From Rhyacichthys aspro (taxonomy: Eukaryota > Chordata > Actinopteri > Gobiiformes > Rhyacichthyidae), in the NCBI GenBank assembly GCA_036850595.1, contig CM072155.1:6061953-6125952 (forward strand): DNA of 64,000 nt. The letters are read 5' to 3'. Made by a program: the position numbers and the translations under genes. The notes beneath the pieces are model-generated. The model searched no databases. It saw only the letters and a program-made list of their open reading frames with translations, and was not told where the DNA came from. Below are positions 25,011-37,154 of the stretch, piece by piece. Each line of letters begins with the position of its first letter. Within the stretch, counting starts at the first letter, position 1.

Positions 25011-25287
25011 AAACAACACTTTAAACAACTTAAAATCTTTTGATTTAATAGAGTGGACAATATTTCTTATGTGGTTTATTTTGAAGCCACAAGATTGTTA
25101 TTTTCTTTTAGTTGTCCCAATCATCCTGAATTTTCAATAAAAACCGATATGCCCCATACACATTTGCTTTAATGCAAATGTTAAGATATGTTTACATTAA
25201 TTGATTTATTCACAAATTTTTTTATGTGTAAGCAAGTTTTGTAAGTCTAATACCGCAAGCTGGAACTATAAACACCTCAACTGCTTT

Positions 25288-25369
25288 TAAATGTTTAAGC
25301 AGATTCTTCTTTCTAATTAACTTCACTGTAAAAACGTTAATTAGAAAGAAGAATCCGCATAAACATTTA
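25288..25369. repeat. Near-perfect 34-base hairpin
   Basis: The left arm 25288-25321 and right arm 25336-25369 are reverse complements with two mismatches, separated by a 14-base loop. The core of the right arm is GTTAATTAGAAAGAAGAATC. The length and geometry (82 bases) resemble a microRNA precursor, but a miniature palindromic transposon is equally possible. Confidence 0.75.
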
Positions 25370-25589
25370 AATTACCAGACCAACACTGAAGTGGTCCTGA
25401 AAAACCACTGGATATTTGGCCTAAATGTCAAGGTGAACATTCAGTTTACAGACGCACACAATTGACTTTTAAGGGAGTGATAATTTGTTTCCATGTTTCC
25501 CTCTTGCCTTGCCAACTGACCACTTTACCTTTCAGGAGGCAAAAAACAAAAACAAAAAAAGCTGACGGAGATTGTGCCACTAAATAACA

Positions 25590-25760
25590 GCATTGATACC
25601 GAGGAGGGTGTTGCCGAGCGTTTACAGAGGTGAAATCAAGGAGGGGAGGAATGTTGGCAGCAGATGAAAGCAAGAGCGGCGGCTGGGATGTGTAATAACT
25701 CTTCGCACATCACTCTGTTGGTATAATAAGCCGGATCCTTGAGGCAGGCAGAAGAAGAAA
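25590..25760. promoter_or_regulatory. GC-richer island, candidate regulatory element
   Basis: Contains CATTGATACCGAGGAGGGTG, GTGAAATCAAGGAGGGGAGG (a Tcf/Lef-like ATCAAGG) and GAGCGGCGGCTGGGATG in otherwise AT-rich DNA about 2.5 kb upstream of dlx4. No coding signature. Confidence 0.25.
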
Positions 25761-26429
25761 AGAAACATGCCAAAACATCTCTCTGTCTGTCCATAGCCAT
25801 CTTTTCTAGCTTCACATTACCTTACCCTCCTTTTTAAACCACTAATTGTTCAAGTGCGTGATACTTACTTTAAGTCATATTCACTTAAAGCTATTGTCAC
25901 AAGTAAACATCTGTAATAAAATAGTAACAAGTATGTGTTTCCTACCTTCTGTTGGACGTGCAGGCTGCGCAGAAAATAAAGCTGTTCCCATTTCTGGATC
26001 CACATGCAACAGAGTTAAGAAATATTTTGCGGTGAGTTCTGATGATGCTTGGTGACAGCACTTAGGTTAGGACATCATTATGAGTCTTGGCCTATTTTAA
26101 TCATGTTTGCGCTACAGCATTTATTTTCTAACTCACGCATTTCAGCCAAACCACTTTAAATATTAAAACAATATGTTGTCAAAAGCATGACTGTGGCAAA
26201 TTAGAATCAGTTATTACAAAGGTCCTTTAAATGTCACTTAACTTGTGCCACAGTACACATTTTTCCCAGCCTACTGTATTCTGTACCTACTGTTTGCTAA
26301 CAATTTGTACCAAAATGTAACTGCTTCTCAGCTTGATTTTATTTATGTTCAAATCAAATGCATTTTCCCCTTAAAGCTCTAGTCATAGCCAAAGTCACAC
26401 TGCTTGAAAAAAAATATTAACATTTAGAT

Positions 26430-26718
26430 CAGTGGTTCTCATACTCATACAAGTACCACCCCACCCCAACTACGCCATTTTAAGTTACACATACCTATCT
26501 CCCTATATGAATTTTGTTTGCTGCTTCTTTGAAATCACATTTTGAATCCCGGTTCTTTTCAAGAGTCCAAACATTTAGTGGTTTAGTGAAGTGTATTATA
26601 GAAAATCTGTAGCAGAAATCAATAGTCCTACATTTTGTAGTCATCAGTGATCTCAAGTACCACCACAGAGAGCCAGAGTACCACCAGTAGGACCCCTACC
26701 ACAGTTTGAGAACCACTG
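26430..26718. mobile_element. hAT-like MITE (CAGTGGTTCTCA termini)
   Basis: It begins CAGTGGTTCTCATACTCATA and ends CAGTTTGAGAACCACTG, giving inverted termini of about 12 bases. The interior repeats GTACCACC words. The flanks (ATTTAGAT / ATTAGACT) could be a diverged 8-base target duplication, typical of hAT. Confidence 0.75.
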
Positions 26719-27059
26719 ATTAGACTAAAATAACCTTGACCTGTGGATTCATTCTAGGATTGCCCTGCAGACACCATAAATATGCCAAATATCCTTCTTT
26801 ATTGGGTAATATTTAACGTATATGAGACTCCTTATTTTATTTTCTACCCCTCATGTGGGCTTTTGTTTGGAGGACAGGCCTAGTGTCTGCAGCCTGAGCT
26901 CAGTCCGGGATTTCCACCGCATACACGCGTAATGACTGTAAATTCACTCAAATTACAGCGTCCGAACCAAAGCTCAGCCAAAATCACAAGTTTGGAGTTT
27001 GTGTAAAAGGCCCGTGTTTGTTTGTTGATTGTCCGCGGCGTAAGGACCACAGGCGGTGC

Positions 27060-27190
27060 GCGTGGCCTGTGCGTGCGCGTACCCACCAGGATGACTTAGC
27101 TTAATATCAGCTAACGACGGGCACGTGCTGGAGCTATTAATTACACATCAATGGGGTTTGGTTATTAACTGGCTACTTAAAACAAAGAAA
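27060..27190. promoter_or_regulatory. dlx4: Candidate proximal upstream element of dlx4
   Basis: Just upstream of the dlx4 promoter. The run GATGACTTAGCTTAATATCA, GCACGTGCTGGAGCTATTAA and TTACACATCAATGGGG carries several TAAT/ATTA cores and a CACGTG E-box with no coding or repeat signature. Confidence 0.3.
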
Positions 27191-27639
27191 TTGATTATTA
27201 CAACACTTCCTGAATGTGAAACGAATATATTAGTTTTAAAAAGTCATAAAATACAGCAAGGCTATGTGTCTTTGTCAGCTTAAGTTAATGTATTATTTGT
27301 TACAGGCTTAAGGTTACGATAATGTCACAAACAAATGTAATTTTCTTATGGCTTGATAACTTCTATATTAATAAAGACAGTTAGTGCAAAATAAAGTATA
27401 ATAAGTGCCAAATAACTAAAAAATAGTGCACTTTTTAACATGGAGCTTCATAGTTTTGGGGATTTCGAGTTAAAAACTAAAAGAAAAAGTGTAAAGGACG
27501 TCATTTTGTTAAGATATGTCCTTAATAAGTCTGTTTTAAGTTTTAGCCACTATTCTTCCACAATCTCCTTAAGATACAGTGCGTTTTCTTAACAGTCTCC
27601 CACCTTCGTAATCATTTTCATGGCTAAACGCATCATCCC

Positions 27640-28217
27640 GAGCTGGTCCGGGCCTGTCCGGGTGTGTGGTTCGTGGTGCGTTTAGTGACGCCGCAGCCAA
27701 TGAGCTCGCTGTGTGCGCGCAGGAGGCAGACAGTGAGCGGTGTGGTGTTCACAGTCACAGTGAACTCTGGAGCGGAGGAGCACGCTGGGACTTTTTACAA
27801 ACTCTCACCTCGCTGAACAAGGAGAACACACGTACCTATCTCCTTAAATGAGTGATATGTCTAGGAAAAGGTAGAAAATCAGCACTACGGAGATTTTTTT
27901 ACACTTTACTGCGCCGAGTTCGTGCGTAGCGCTGCTACTCGCTGTTTCTTCGACACCGAGGACTTAATGGTTTTGGAGACAGAGCGGGACGGAGCCTGGA
28001 CTTGGGATGTAGCTGAGGGTAAACCCATCTCATCCACTGGAGTTTAGTACTAAGCAGTTTACTTTAATTCTAACGTAAGATTTCACAGTTCGTCAGTCGC
28101 TGCTGCGTTTGTTCCTGATAACCACGAGATTTTTCCTCATTATGCTTTATTTGAAGATGACACAAGGCTGGAGGTCAATCCTGACTTCTTAGGACACCAC
28201 TGGCCCCTGTCCCAACA
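27640..28217 (+). promoter_or_regulatory. dlx4: dlx4 promoter and 5' untranslated region
   Basis: A CpG-containing block immediately 5' of the dlx4 start, clearly GC-richer than its surroundings. It has a CCAAT box in forward orientation at 27697-27701 (GCAGCCAATGAGC) followed by GTGTGCGCGCAGG. No good TATA box stands at the usual distance, consistent with a dispersed CpG-type promoter. The transcription start cannot be fixed, probably about 27720-27800. The small + frame at 27666-27851 ends before the dlx4 start and is probably untranslated leader. Confidence 0.5.
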
Positions 28218-28527
28218 ATGACTATGAGCTCTATGCCGGACAATCTATCCGACCCATCCAAATCGGCCTTTTTGGAGTTCGGCGGCCACAGCTACCCCGG
28301 ACATGCCGGACATCAGCAGCCTTCGCCCGGCTTGTCTCACAATCATTACTCGGTCCACAGTTTGCACGCCGTCGGACCTTCCCAACACGAGGGCCCGTAT
28401 CCCTCCGGGGCCTCATACGGACGGCCACTGGGGTATTCTCCGTACCACAGCCACCCCGGGGCTTACCTGCCCTATCAGTCCGGCAGTCACAGCGGCGGGC
28501 TCGGGCACACCAGGCTGGAGGTGGCCG
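28218..28527 (+). CDS. dlx4: dlx4 coding exon 1
   Basis: Starts at the first ATG in CCCAACAATGA; further in-frame Met codons at residues 3 and 6 are less likely starts because the family begins at the first. It ends GTGGCCG before a consensus donor GTACGT, leaving one base of a split Glu codon. It encodes 103 residues rich in Ser, Pro, His, Tyr and Gly. Confidence 0.93.
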
Positions 28528-31500
28528 GTACGTTCAAAATAACGGAGGAAGTCGACTGTCAGACTTAGCCTAAATATGATAAGATTTAAGACGAACAATA
28601 AAAGGTTTTCAAATTAAACAAAGTATAAAATAAAATAAAAATATTAAAAAAATAAAGCAGATTTATCTAATGCTCCATCAATCATCGTGAAGTAGCCGCT
28701 CTAGCTAATCCTAGCTATTTTTTATTAGCTAATTATGCGAGTGTTACAACATGTTAAATTAGTTAAGGACAAAGTTCTTTCTAATTTAGTGGAACTAGTT
28801 GAGCCAGTAACAACTACTTTAATTATCAGTCTGGGAATGAAAAATGAAAACGCTGTTACTGTGGTGTAAAGTCAACTGCAAAATGAAAATACTCAAATGT
28901 ATATTTTGTTTTAAATATTACATAAGCTTTCTAGTTTTCTATTTTAGTTATTTAGTAGCTGCTATTTTTTAAAATTATTATTTTCCTTTAGGAAATGTTG
29001 CTTCTTTAAAACATGAAATATTACTGGAGAAATTCAGGTTATTGTAGTGTCTTTTAAAATTCTAATTTTGTAAATGTCTTACAAATTAAAAACAAATTTT
29101 CTTTCTATCACAAACATTAATGATAAGAAACGCATTTTTAGGATAGTGTTTCCGATGGAAACCATTGTCTAGCTGTTTTTATTTGTTAAGTTTTATTACG
29201 TAATTATATTGCTTGATTTTAAACAAAACCATCCTTGTGAAATCATGCCAACTGTAAAGGCAACATTAAATGATTCTATTTAAATCACAGGGGGGTTATT
29301 TAAAGCCATTACAATTATGGGAAAGACATTTATGGTAAAAAACATGAAAATAAACCACAGAGTAATAATTGGATCCACACACAGGTCACCCACACAGTCA
29401 TGTTTAGTGTTCATTTGACCAAGATGATTTTTAAAGCTCAGGGATGTGGTGTCCCGCAGCAGCGAAGCTTTACCCAGGAATCTTTGAGGGATGACGACAA
29501 GGGATTATGAACTTAAGGACTCTTAATATGAAAGTTTAAAATAAAAAATAAAATAAATATATATATATATATACAAGCCTCAAAATACTTGACAAAAAAA
29601 GTTAATTATTTGACTAGGCCTTACAAAGCCATTAAAGTAATAAGTATTCTTTTTAATTTCGGTTTCCATGAATGTGCATGAAGCCCGTGCTATGTCAGAT
29701 GACCCCACTATAAAAAAATTAGAATAATGAAAACATGAAGTATATACAAAATAATTACATGTACAATAATAACATGTTTACAGCTATACTTAAAATACTT
29801 TAGATATTCAACTGTAGGAGACAGTAGAAGCTACCAATCAGTCAGTCAGTAGTAACAGTAATTCATAATAATTTTCCTCAAATATCTTATTGTTAAAGTA
29901 GTAAGCCACTTTATCCATCACTCAGCGGCAGCCAGTACAGTATAGATTTTCATTTCTTTATGCCAGTTCATTTTTTTTTTTTCAAATGTACTCTCCAGTT
30001 ATCTGAGCATCTTGTGGGGCCTCGGCTTGTCCACAGCTGTTCTCTTCTGCGACTGCAGGCTATGAGCTCATGTCATAACATCAGATCAGCGTGGGCGAGC
30101 AGCTTGTCTTGAACAGAAAAGGAAAACCCTCTTCTGCGAGCCACATGAATGTCTTTCTTTAGGATAATGAGACTGATAGTTAAAATCCACCGAGGTGCTC
30201 TTACAATCTACATTTATAGTATTCTTTATTACACAACAGAGTATGTTAAAGTAGTCGTAACTTTTCAATAAAATACGCTAGTGTAAAAAGCAAGTGACAG
30301 GGTTTTTAATTCTGTAAAGGCCACATATTTGTTTAATTGTTGTACAAAACAGTCATACTTCTTTTACTGTACAGTCTACATTTTTTGTTGTTGAAATGCC
30401 TGTTACAAGACGTAATCAAATAATTCACAATGTTACTGTTAGATTGTAACAGAAAACAAACAGGTTATGTTTATGGAAAGTAGGAAAAGGGACTTTGTAT
30501 TATGAAAAAAATAGTCAGAGGACAATTCAAGAAAACACCACAGCTGCTCTAATACATCTGTCCTGTGACCTTTATGCCTAGTCTGAATCATTTCAGTAAC
30601 ATTCACACTGTGAATTACCCAAATTGACAGGTCTCATTTATAAGTCGTTGTGTCTTCGCAGAGCACGAGAAGCCCACGGCCGTCATCGAAAACGGGGAGG
30701 TGAGGCTGAACGGCAAGGGCAAGAAGATACGAAAGCCCCGCACCATCTACTCCAGCCTGCAGCTCCAGGCGCTCAACCAACGCTTCCAGCAAACCCAGTA
30801 CCTCGCTCTGCCCGAGAGAGCGGACCTGGCAGCTAAACTAGGCCTCACACAGACCCAGGTAATGCAAAATATAACGTACATACCCAAATAAATAAGCTTA
30901 GCTCTACACTATTAGTACAGGCTATATTTATTTGTTAAAAAGATATTACAGAAATTACGTAAAGTCTGCTACGCTGAGGTAAAATGTTGGCATAGTTTTT
31001 GTTTCGGTGTTTAATTAAAAGGAAACTAAATTGAGATTACATTCAAAACTAAATGCCACCTCATATAAACTTCTTGAATTTGATTTATGGCCTCAGTTGT
31101 AATACAGAAGGCGTATCAAGGTCAGAGTAAAAAACTCAAACAGGCACTGGCACATTCTTATAAACTATTTTAATTCTATTTCTTTGCAATCAGACAATAC
31201 AAAGAAAAATGTGGCATGTATTGTTCAATTGCGATCGAACCATGACAATAAGAAGTCTTATTTTATGCTGCTGAGAAATAAAGGAATAGCTAATGTTCAC
31301 TATTCACTTCAGTTTGGGAATAAGGGAGGTAGCCAACAGGAAAATGACACGCAGGACTCAAAGTGACAGCTCTATTTGAATTAAGTGAATGTGTATGTTT
31401 GTATGTATTGTGTGTGCATAAGTGGATGAGGATCTTTGGTCTAATCCTGTATGAATTAACCACCGCAGCTCTGTTTACACTAAGAGTAAGGGATTATCCG

Positions 31501-34500
31501 TAGCGTTCCTTTTAGCTTTTGTAGTGGAAACGTAGCTTTGAATGTGCTGCGGTGCAAGTCAAACACCAAAAAAAAAATCACATTTGAGATAATTGTTTTT
31601 TTTTTCTGGTTAGATTATGCTTGTAATAACAGTCATTAATGGATATCTCTGCAGAGATCATTGCGGGCTTGGCTTCAACAATGTGTCTTTTATAGACCTG
31701 CAAATGTTTCTTTTGTAGCAACAAAGTGGCCGCGATAGATTCACTTTTTCTCATCATCATTATCATATACACTAAGTTATAAATTCTTGTCGTAAGTCTT
31801 TGAGTTAGTGCTACTATTACCGTTGCTGTCTGTATTTGTATTTTATAGCAACCTTGCGTAGTTTTGCGGTGGCAGTTAACAAGGACCAAAATAGGAGCTG
31901 CATTACTAGCAAGCTATTTATTTATAATAATACTAATACTAATTCTACTACTACTAATACTACTAATAATCATAATCATAATAATAATAAATTGTATGGA
32001 GCTGCTTAGACTAAGACTTTATTTATTAATATCGCATATTAACAAATTTTTAAATTCAAATTCAGCTTTATCAATGATTTCATTATATTTATTTAAAATA
32101 GTATAATATAGTAATATATTTATTAGGTCCCTTCAGATAACTTAAAAAGCAAATGACTTCTTCCATAGACTGATTGTTGCAGCTCACTGATCTCAGATGT
32201 CCATTGACTGCTCTCTGTTGTTCAAAAGCCTAATGCAGGGAGGGTCCATGTTGTTCAGTACACAATTTGTCCTGTTTCTAAACTACTGACTCCAAACTAA
32301 TGTTGTTACACTATTAGCAAACATATATTTTTTATTTTTAGGTTAATCTACTATAGATTGTGTAGGAAAACATGGAAGAGTGGAGGCACTGGAAGATGGA
32401 CATTTCTTATTTGTGTTCCATAGTCAAAAAAAGATTTGTTGGTCTAAGCCTGTGTTAAGGTAGATGGAGAGACACTGACTTCTTTTTGTTTGTTTTTTTT
32501 TAAATAAAGCCTAAAAACTATTTTACAAGAGCCGGCAGTAGGAGGAGAAAAGAAGTACAGGGGGTCCACCCATTAGATAAGTAACTAAATCTGATTGGTC
32601 AGCCATCAATATCCATACTTTGAATTATAAAAAGATAGAAATATGAGTAGGTCAAATGGCAGGAGATAGTGTTTTTTATAAAGTGTAGCCTAGTACTAGA
32701 TGGTGCTTAGGATGCTACAGAGTCCATCTTCATATGAAATATATAAAATCTTTTACTATATAACCATATAGGGTCATATGCATGCAGCTCTTCATAAATA
32801 TGCACTTTTTCCATTAGATGTTTACAGTCAGTCAACTTGCCACTATATTCAATCCTGCCTGGAAACAAAGAATAAAATTAGTTTCCCAAAGTGTTGAATT
32901 GAAACGCATGCTTCAAGTTTCATTGTCAACCTCTGACCTTTTCAACACTGGGACGTCTTAATATCTGTTTAAACACATGCCGCTCCTGTGTGCAAAAACA
33001 GGCGGAAATTTAAACACTAGTAAACACAGCGGAAGATAGTGATCAGAAACCACATCTCCGTCTGGCCACTACGCCATTAGGCTGCCAGCCAGCCACCATT
33101 TTCTCTGTAAAAGTCCACCGTGCCCAGATACTGCTGAGAAACGGCACGTAAGCACAGTGTGATGGATTTCACATCAGCTGCATCACAGGCTGTAAACATT
33201 TTCATAGAAACGCAGTAAACGTTAAAAAAAATAGTTTGTTTCAACATGGCAAGTATATGGCCATTGAAAAGAAACGTATTTAAGCCAGTTTCCTTTTCAG
33301 TGATGTGTTATTTTTGTTAAATGCAATTGTAAGCTAAATATAGGTGGTTTTGCGCTCCTTTGCAGCAATAGTGAAGCAAAAAAGAAAAGTGAAAATTCAA
33401 GAGTAAAAGCTGATTTTGGTATTGGTCAACAGACTTTTGAGATGAAAATTGTTGTTTTTTTCTGCGAACTCTTGCAAAAGTTTTATAACATTATTGCAGG
33501 CTTTACATCACACTCATTTTTGTAGGAAAAATTGCAAAAAAAAAATTAAAATAAGAAACAAATAACAGGACTGAAAGATTGAAATTTCTTATAAAACTAA
33601 AAAATACTCCTAATAATAAACTAAAATACTCCAATAATTCTCTTGTTTTAAATTTAGTGTGCAGTTTTATAACCACAGAAAATTATTATGTCCTAAAATG
33701 TCCTAGAAATAATGTCTTTAATATTTAAAATAACATATTTTTATTACAGTTTTCTAAATTTACTTGGTTCTTGTTTGTCCAAGGCCAGTTGTAGCTGTGC
33801 ATCACAGTTATGCCCTCTGTGAACCTACTGCAAAAGTTTTATTTGTGACCCTTTGAGGCTTCTGTAGTTTGTGAGGTGGAGTTTGACTATACATGTCTAA
33901 CAAAATAAAAAATAAAATAAAAAATGAAATAATACAGCACTCATTTTCAAAAGAAATATGTTGTAAATGTCCAGGAAAATGAGTATGAACCTTGATTAAT
34001 TACCAAAAACATTTTATAATGTCTTTCCTGTCTTCCTTTTAAAACATCAACATATCACGCTCAAACTGCACAATATTTATAAAAACCCACTCCATAAAGT
34101 CAGCAGCACCTGGTTTGTTTCTCCGCCACCCCGCTCCGCTAATGTCGGTGTCATTAGCTGCTCTCTTGGGGAAGCTGTCAGCTCCACGTTGCTGTTGTAA
34201 TATGAAACCAATAATTACAGCAGAAATCCTCTCGCTGCGGCTGCATTAACTTAACGTGCTGTTGATTGACTCGTGGCCATAAGATACGCTCCACACTTAA
34301 GATTTTGTATCTGTGAGCGACAAAAGTGCTGCACTACTACTCCTCCAGGTATTTATCACACTGCAGGCTATGTGTTTTGAAGCATTTTTTTTTTGATACA
34401 TTGCTAAAGATTGCTAGATTTCAGTCGCTGTGGCTTTCGTGCGTTTATGAAGTGACACTTGAGTTTTATGCTTTTTGCCTCCATCACTTTTTAGACTCTA

Positions 34501-36592
34501 ATAGGCTGCGATTGACGTCAGTGCGTATAATAGAACAATAAAGATGTCATGAAATGCTAAATTTGACTTTGTATAAGTTTTTGGCGAAGACAAAGGCTGT
34601 TTTGAAAGGGAAAAAAGACAATTTTCCAAATATTCAGAGTTAATTAGGCTGAAATTGTTTTTTATAGAACAGAATATCTCCTATAAACCACTTCAACTTT
34701 CTTCAATAAATTTCCATAAAACCCATGTGTTGAAAACTCCATTGTGTTTTACTGGCCAACTCTTCCACTAACCCTTCTTCTTAACAATATAGTTACGACC
34801 CTCATTCTGTTTGTAATTATTTATGATGTAGTTGTTCTCCTCCTAAGATGACAGGTTGCCCGACAGGCGTTGACATGAAATTTGACGCTCAATTTGCAAA
34901 GCGCGCTAACAAAGCAGAGCACATGCCAAGTTTTATCAACAACATCAGAGGAGCATCTCGAACCACACTCAGTGATTAAAGCAGTATTGACCTCACTGTG
35001 TTTAGTGTTGCCAACAAACTTATTTTGTCTGTCTCGTACACTTTGATTAAACCTGTGGGCTATTATCTTTATTTTAATCCGTGGAATAATACTGTGTTAA
35101 ACTAACCATCATATCTTATCTCACTTTTTATTACAGCATAAATTATGTCAGTGTTTTATTAAACTAGTCATACACTCGAGAGTCTCAAAACAAAACAGAC
35201 AGATATTAAACACAGCAAAATGTAAAACTGTCAATTAAAAAAAAAAACCGTTTGATTGAAGGAAGCATAGCAGCCGACCGTTATTGTTTAATGCTATTCT
35301 AAGCTAACAATGAGGGTTTTGTACTCCTTTGCTGCAATAGGGAAGCAGAGTTGGAATTCAGAAGCAAAAGTGCACTTCACAAAAATGACAATGCTATTGG
35401 TCCACAAACTTTTAGTGGGTTTTAAAAAGTTGCAGATTGTAAAATAAATGGTCATCGTTGATTTCTTTTGGAAAAATTGCAGAACTAAAAGAAAAAATAT
35501 TGAATTATATGGTTAAAGCAAATTATGCCACAACCTTTATTAAATGAGTTTTACTGTATAATATCATATCTTTTAAACGACTTAGCCCAAGCTATCTTTG
35601 CATCCAAAAAGCTAATTATCCTATTTTTGTTTCCAAACCACAAACTTGTCCAGACTCTATTCCTTTTTTTCTGGGCACATTGCCACTTCCTTAAGTTACT
35701 GACAATACCTGTTTTTGGCTCTAGTTGAATTATAGCCTACAACATACTAGGAGCAGTGTGACACCCATTGGACTGTCCACTGCACTCATTACACTCTTTA
35801 ACTATATACGTACAACTTTTCAATATGTGAGCCACGCAACCCTTTACTTTATCATACATTGTATAAACCTATTGATGTTGTGACTGTTACAAACATATAG
35901 ATTCTGGCTATGATTATTATTTTTAAATGAATCATTTAAAGGCAGAGTGGGTGCTGGGTAATTTTATTGACAAAATTGCAGATTGCAGTTACACACCTCT
36001 CCTTTTTGTACCTACCCAGCCTTGCAAGAACATGTCTATGTATATAAAAACAAACAGTGGAAATAGATGACGTTACAAATATTGAAATACTATCACACAT
36101 TCAAGATTGTGTGCCAAATAAAGAAACGTGAATGTGCTTCTCTTTCTGCAGTGCTCAGTTTGTCTGCTCTGTTCAATTGTAGCAAAAGGAAGCAATGGAA
36201 CTTCTAGATACGGAGCTCTTTTTTCTAACTTACTCAGAATGTTTTAACACTATATAGACACTAATATTGACTGATGTATTCCATTATCTATCTCTGAAGT
36301 TGCTACGTTTCGACTCTGAGCTCTTCTTGTCGCCTCTCGTCCTTGTTAGGTGAAAATCTGGTTCCAGAATAAGCGGTCTAAGTACAAGAAGATCATGAAG
36401 AACGGACCTTGTGGCCCCGAGGGAGACCACCTGGTCCCCCCGCCGCAGTCCTCGTCCTCTCCCTGCTCTCTGTGGGACATCAGCATGGCCACAAAAGGCG
36501 CGCCGGTGCACTCTGGAGCATACATGAACAATTTCGGACACTGGTACCCCGGACACCAGCAGGACTCAGTGCCGAGGACTCAGATGATGTGA
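28218..36592 (+). CDS. dlx4: Distal-less homeobox 4 (dlx4), homeodomain transcription factor
   Basis: Joined exons 28218-28527, 30662-30858 and 36350-36592 encode 249 aa. All introns are GT-AG with matching phases (1, then 0). The protein begins MTMSSMPDNLSDPSKSAFLE, a Dlx4 signature, and has a Tyr/His/Pro/Ser-rich N-terminal transactivation region. The homeodomain starts at about residue 122 (KKIRKPRTIYSSLQLQALN onwards) and continues over the exon 2/3 junction into VKIWFQNKRSKYKKI. The C-terminus carries FGHWYPGH and ends RTQMM, as in fish dlx4. The KRSKYKK end of helix 3 and the QLQALNQRF helix 1 separate it from Dlx1/2/3/5/6. Vertebrate Dlx4 is a sequence-specific DNA-binding regulator of arch, placode and appendage ectoderm development. 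It faces dlx3 tail to tail, the normal bigene arrangement. It could be the a or b teleost duplicate. Confidence 0.96.
28528..30661 (+). other. dlx4: dlx4 intron 1
   Basis: 2134 bases, strongly AT-rich, phase 1. It holds a short (AT)n tract at about 29558-29573 and poly-T at about 29972-29981. No conserved-looking block or gene was seen. Confidence 0.8.
30662..30858 (+). CDS. dlx4: dlx4 coding exon 2 (start and middle of homeodomain)
   Basis: Acceptor TTCGCAG, donor CAG|GTAATG. It encodes the linker (AVIENGEVRLNGKGKKIRK) and homeodomain helices 1 and 2 up to LGLTQTQ. The boundary before VKIWFQN is the conserved Dlx homeodomain intron position. Confidence 0.96.
31920..31992. repeat. Compound (TAA/CTA)n trinucleotide microsatellite
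   Basis: Interrupted TAATAATACTAATAC / TACTACTACTAATAC / AATAATAATAA units. The Ile/Leu-rich frame across it is low complexity. Confidence 0.85.
34100..34300. promoter_or_regulatory. dlx4: Candidate intronic enhancer in dlx4 intron 2
   Basis: A GC-richer block with CGCTAATGTCGGTGTCATTAG, AAACCAATAATTACAGCAG and TGCATTAACTTAACGTGCTG, giving five or more TAAT/ATTA cores within 150 bases, plus GTTGATTGACTCG (Pbx/Hox-like). It has no coding frame. Confidence 0.35.
36350..36592 (+). CDS. dlx4: dlx4 coding exon 3 (homeodomain helix 3 and C-terminus)
   Basis: Acceptor TTGTTAG. The reading frame opens with Val of the recognition helix VKIWFQNKRSKYKK and runs 80 residues to TGA at 36590-36592. It includes a Pro/Ser-rich linker and the conserved HWYPGH segment. 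Confidence 0.96.
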   Translation: MKIWFQNKRSKYKKIMKNGPCGPEGDHLVPPPQSSSSPCSLWDISMATKGAPVHSGAYMNNFGHWYPGHQQDSVPRTQMM

Positions 36593-37148
36593 CAGATGTG
36601 ACCAGCAGCCCAAATTGGTTTTTGTTTTTATTTTATTCTTTTTACAAGCAAGCTGACTGCAGTTCTTGAGGGTAAACTCTAGATGGAGGCATAAAGAATA
36701 CAACTGGGTATAGTTAACAGATTTTAGTTCACTCGTGTATGTTTTTGATCGACTTGAACCGAAAGTGAGTAGTTTCAACACACAACGTACAATTTTATCT
36801 GTTACAAAATCTGCAAATTTCAGTTCTTAAAAAAATCACTTAAGGGCATTAGGGTAGCTTTTGGCAAACAGGTATTTATTAATTACATCCTTGGTTCTTT
36901 CTCCGTGCCAAGCAAAATATTCTGTCCTGCACAGAGTCTGGAAACAATGCAGTCGGTTGGTTTACAAAGCCTGGGTGCGGCAAAAGGCTAAAAAAAAAAA
37001 AAAAAAAAAAGAAAGTAAAAGCAGCCTCGTCCAAAGCTAATGCCAGTCCTGCATTTCTGTTTCTGGACATTTCAGGGTTCTCTTGTGCCTGGCTTTTTTT
37101 TCCGTGGGTTTTTATGGAGGGTGTAAGCAACAGTGCGTTTTGTTCTTA

Positions 37149-37154
37149 ATTAAA
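37149..37154 (+). terminator. dlx4: Candidate dlx4 polyadenylation signal (ATTAAA)
   Basis: ATTAAA 560 bases after the dlx4 stop. It is a weaker hexamer than the AATAAA at 37701; either could be used. Confidence 0.3.

Larger units (their letters stand above)
30859..36349 (+). other. dlx4: dlx4 intron 2
   Basis: 5491 bases, phase 0, AT-rich. It contains an ACT/ATA trinucleotide tract at about 31922-31992 and several poly-A runs. Two GC-richer patches, about 31480-31560 and 34100-34300, may be regulatory. No other gene is supported. Confidence 0.75.

Noticed and set aside
28218..36592. Assignment of the + strand gene to dlx2, dlx5 or dlx6
   Set aside because: Helix 1 QLQALNQRF, the KRSKYKK recognition-helix end, the MTMSSM...SKSAFLEF start and FGHWYPGH C-terminus all point to dlx4.
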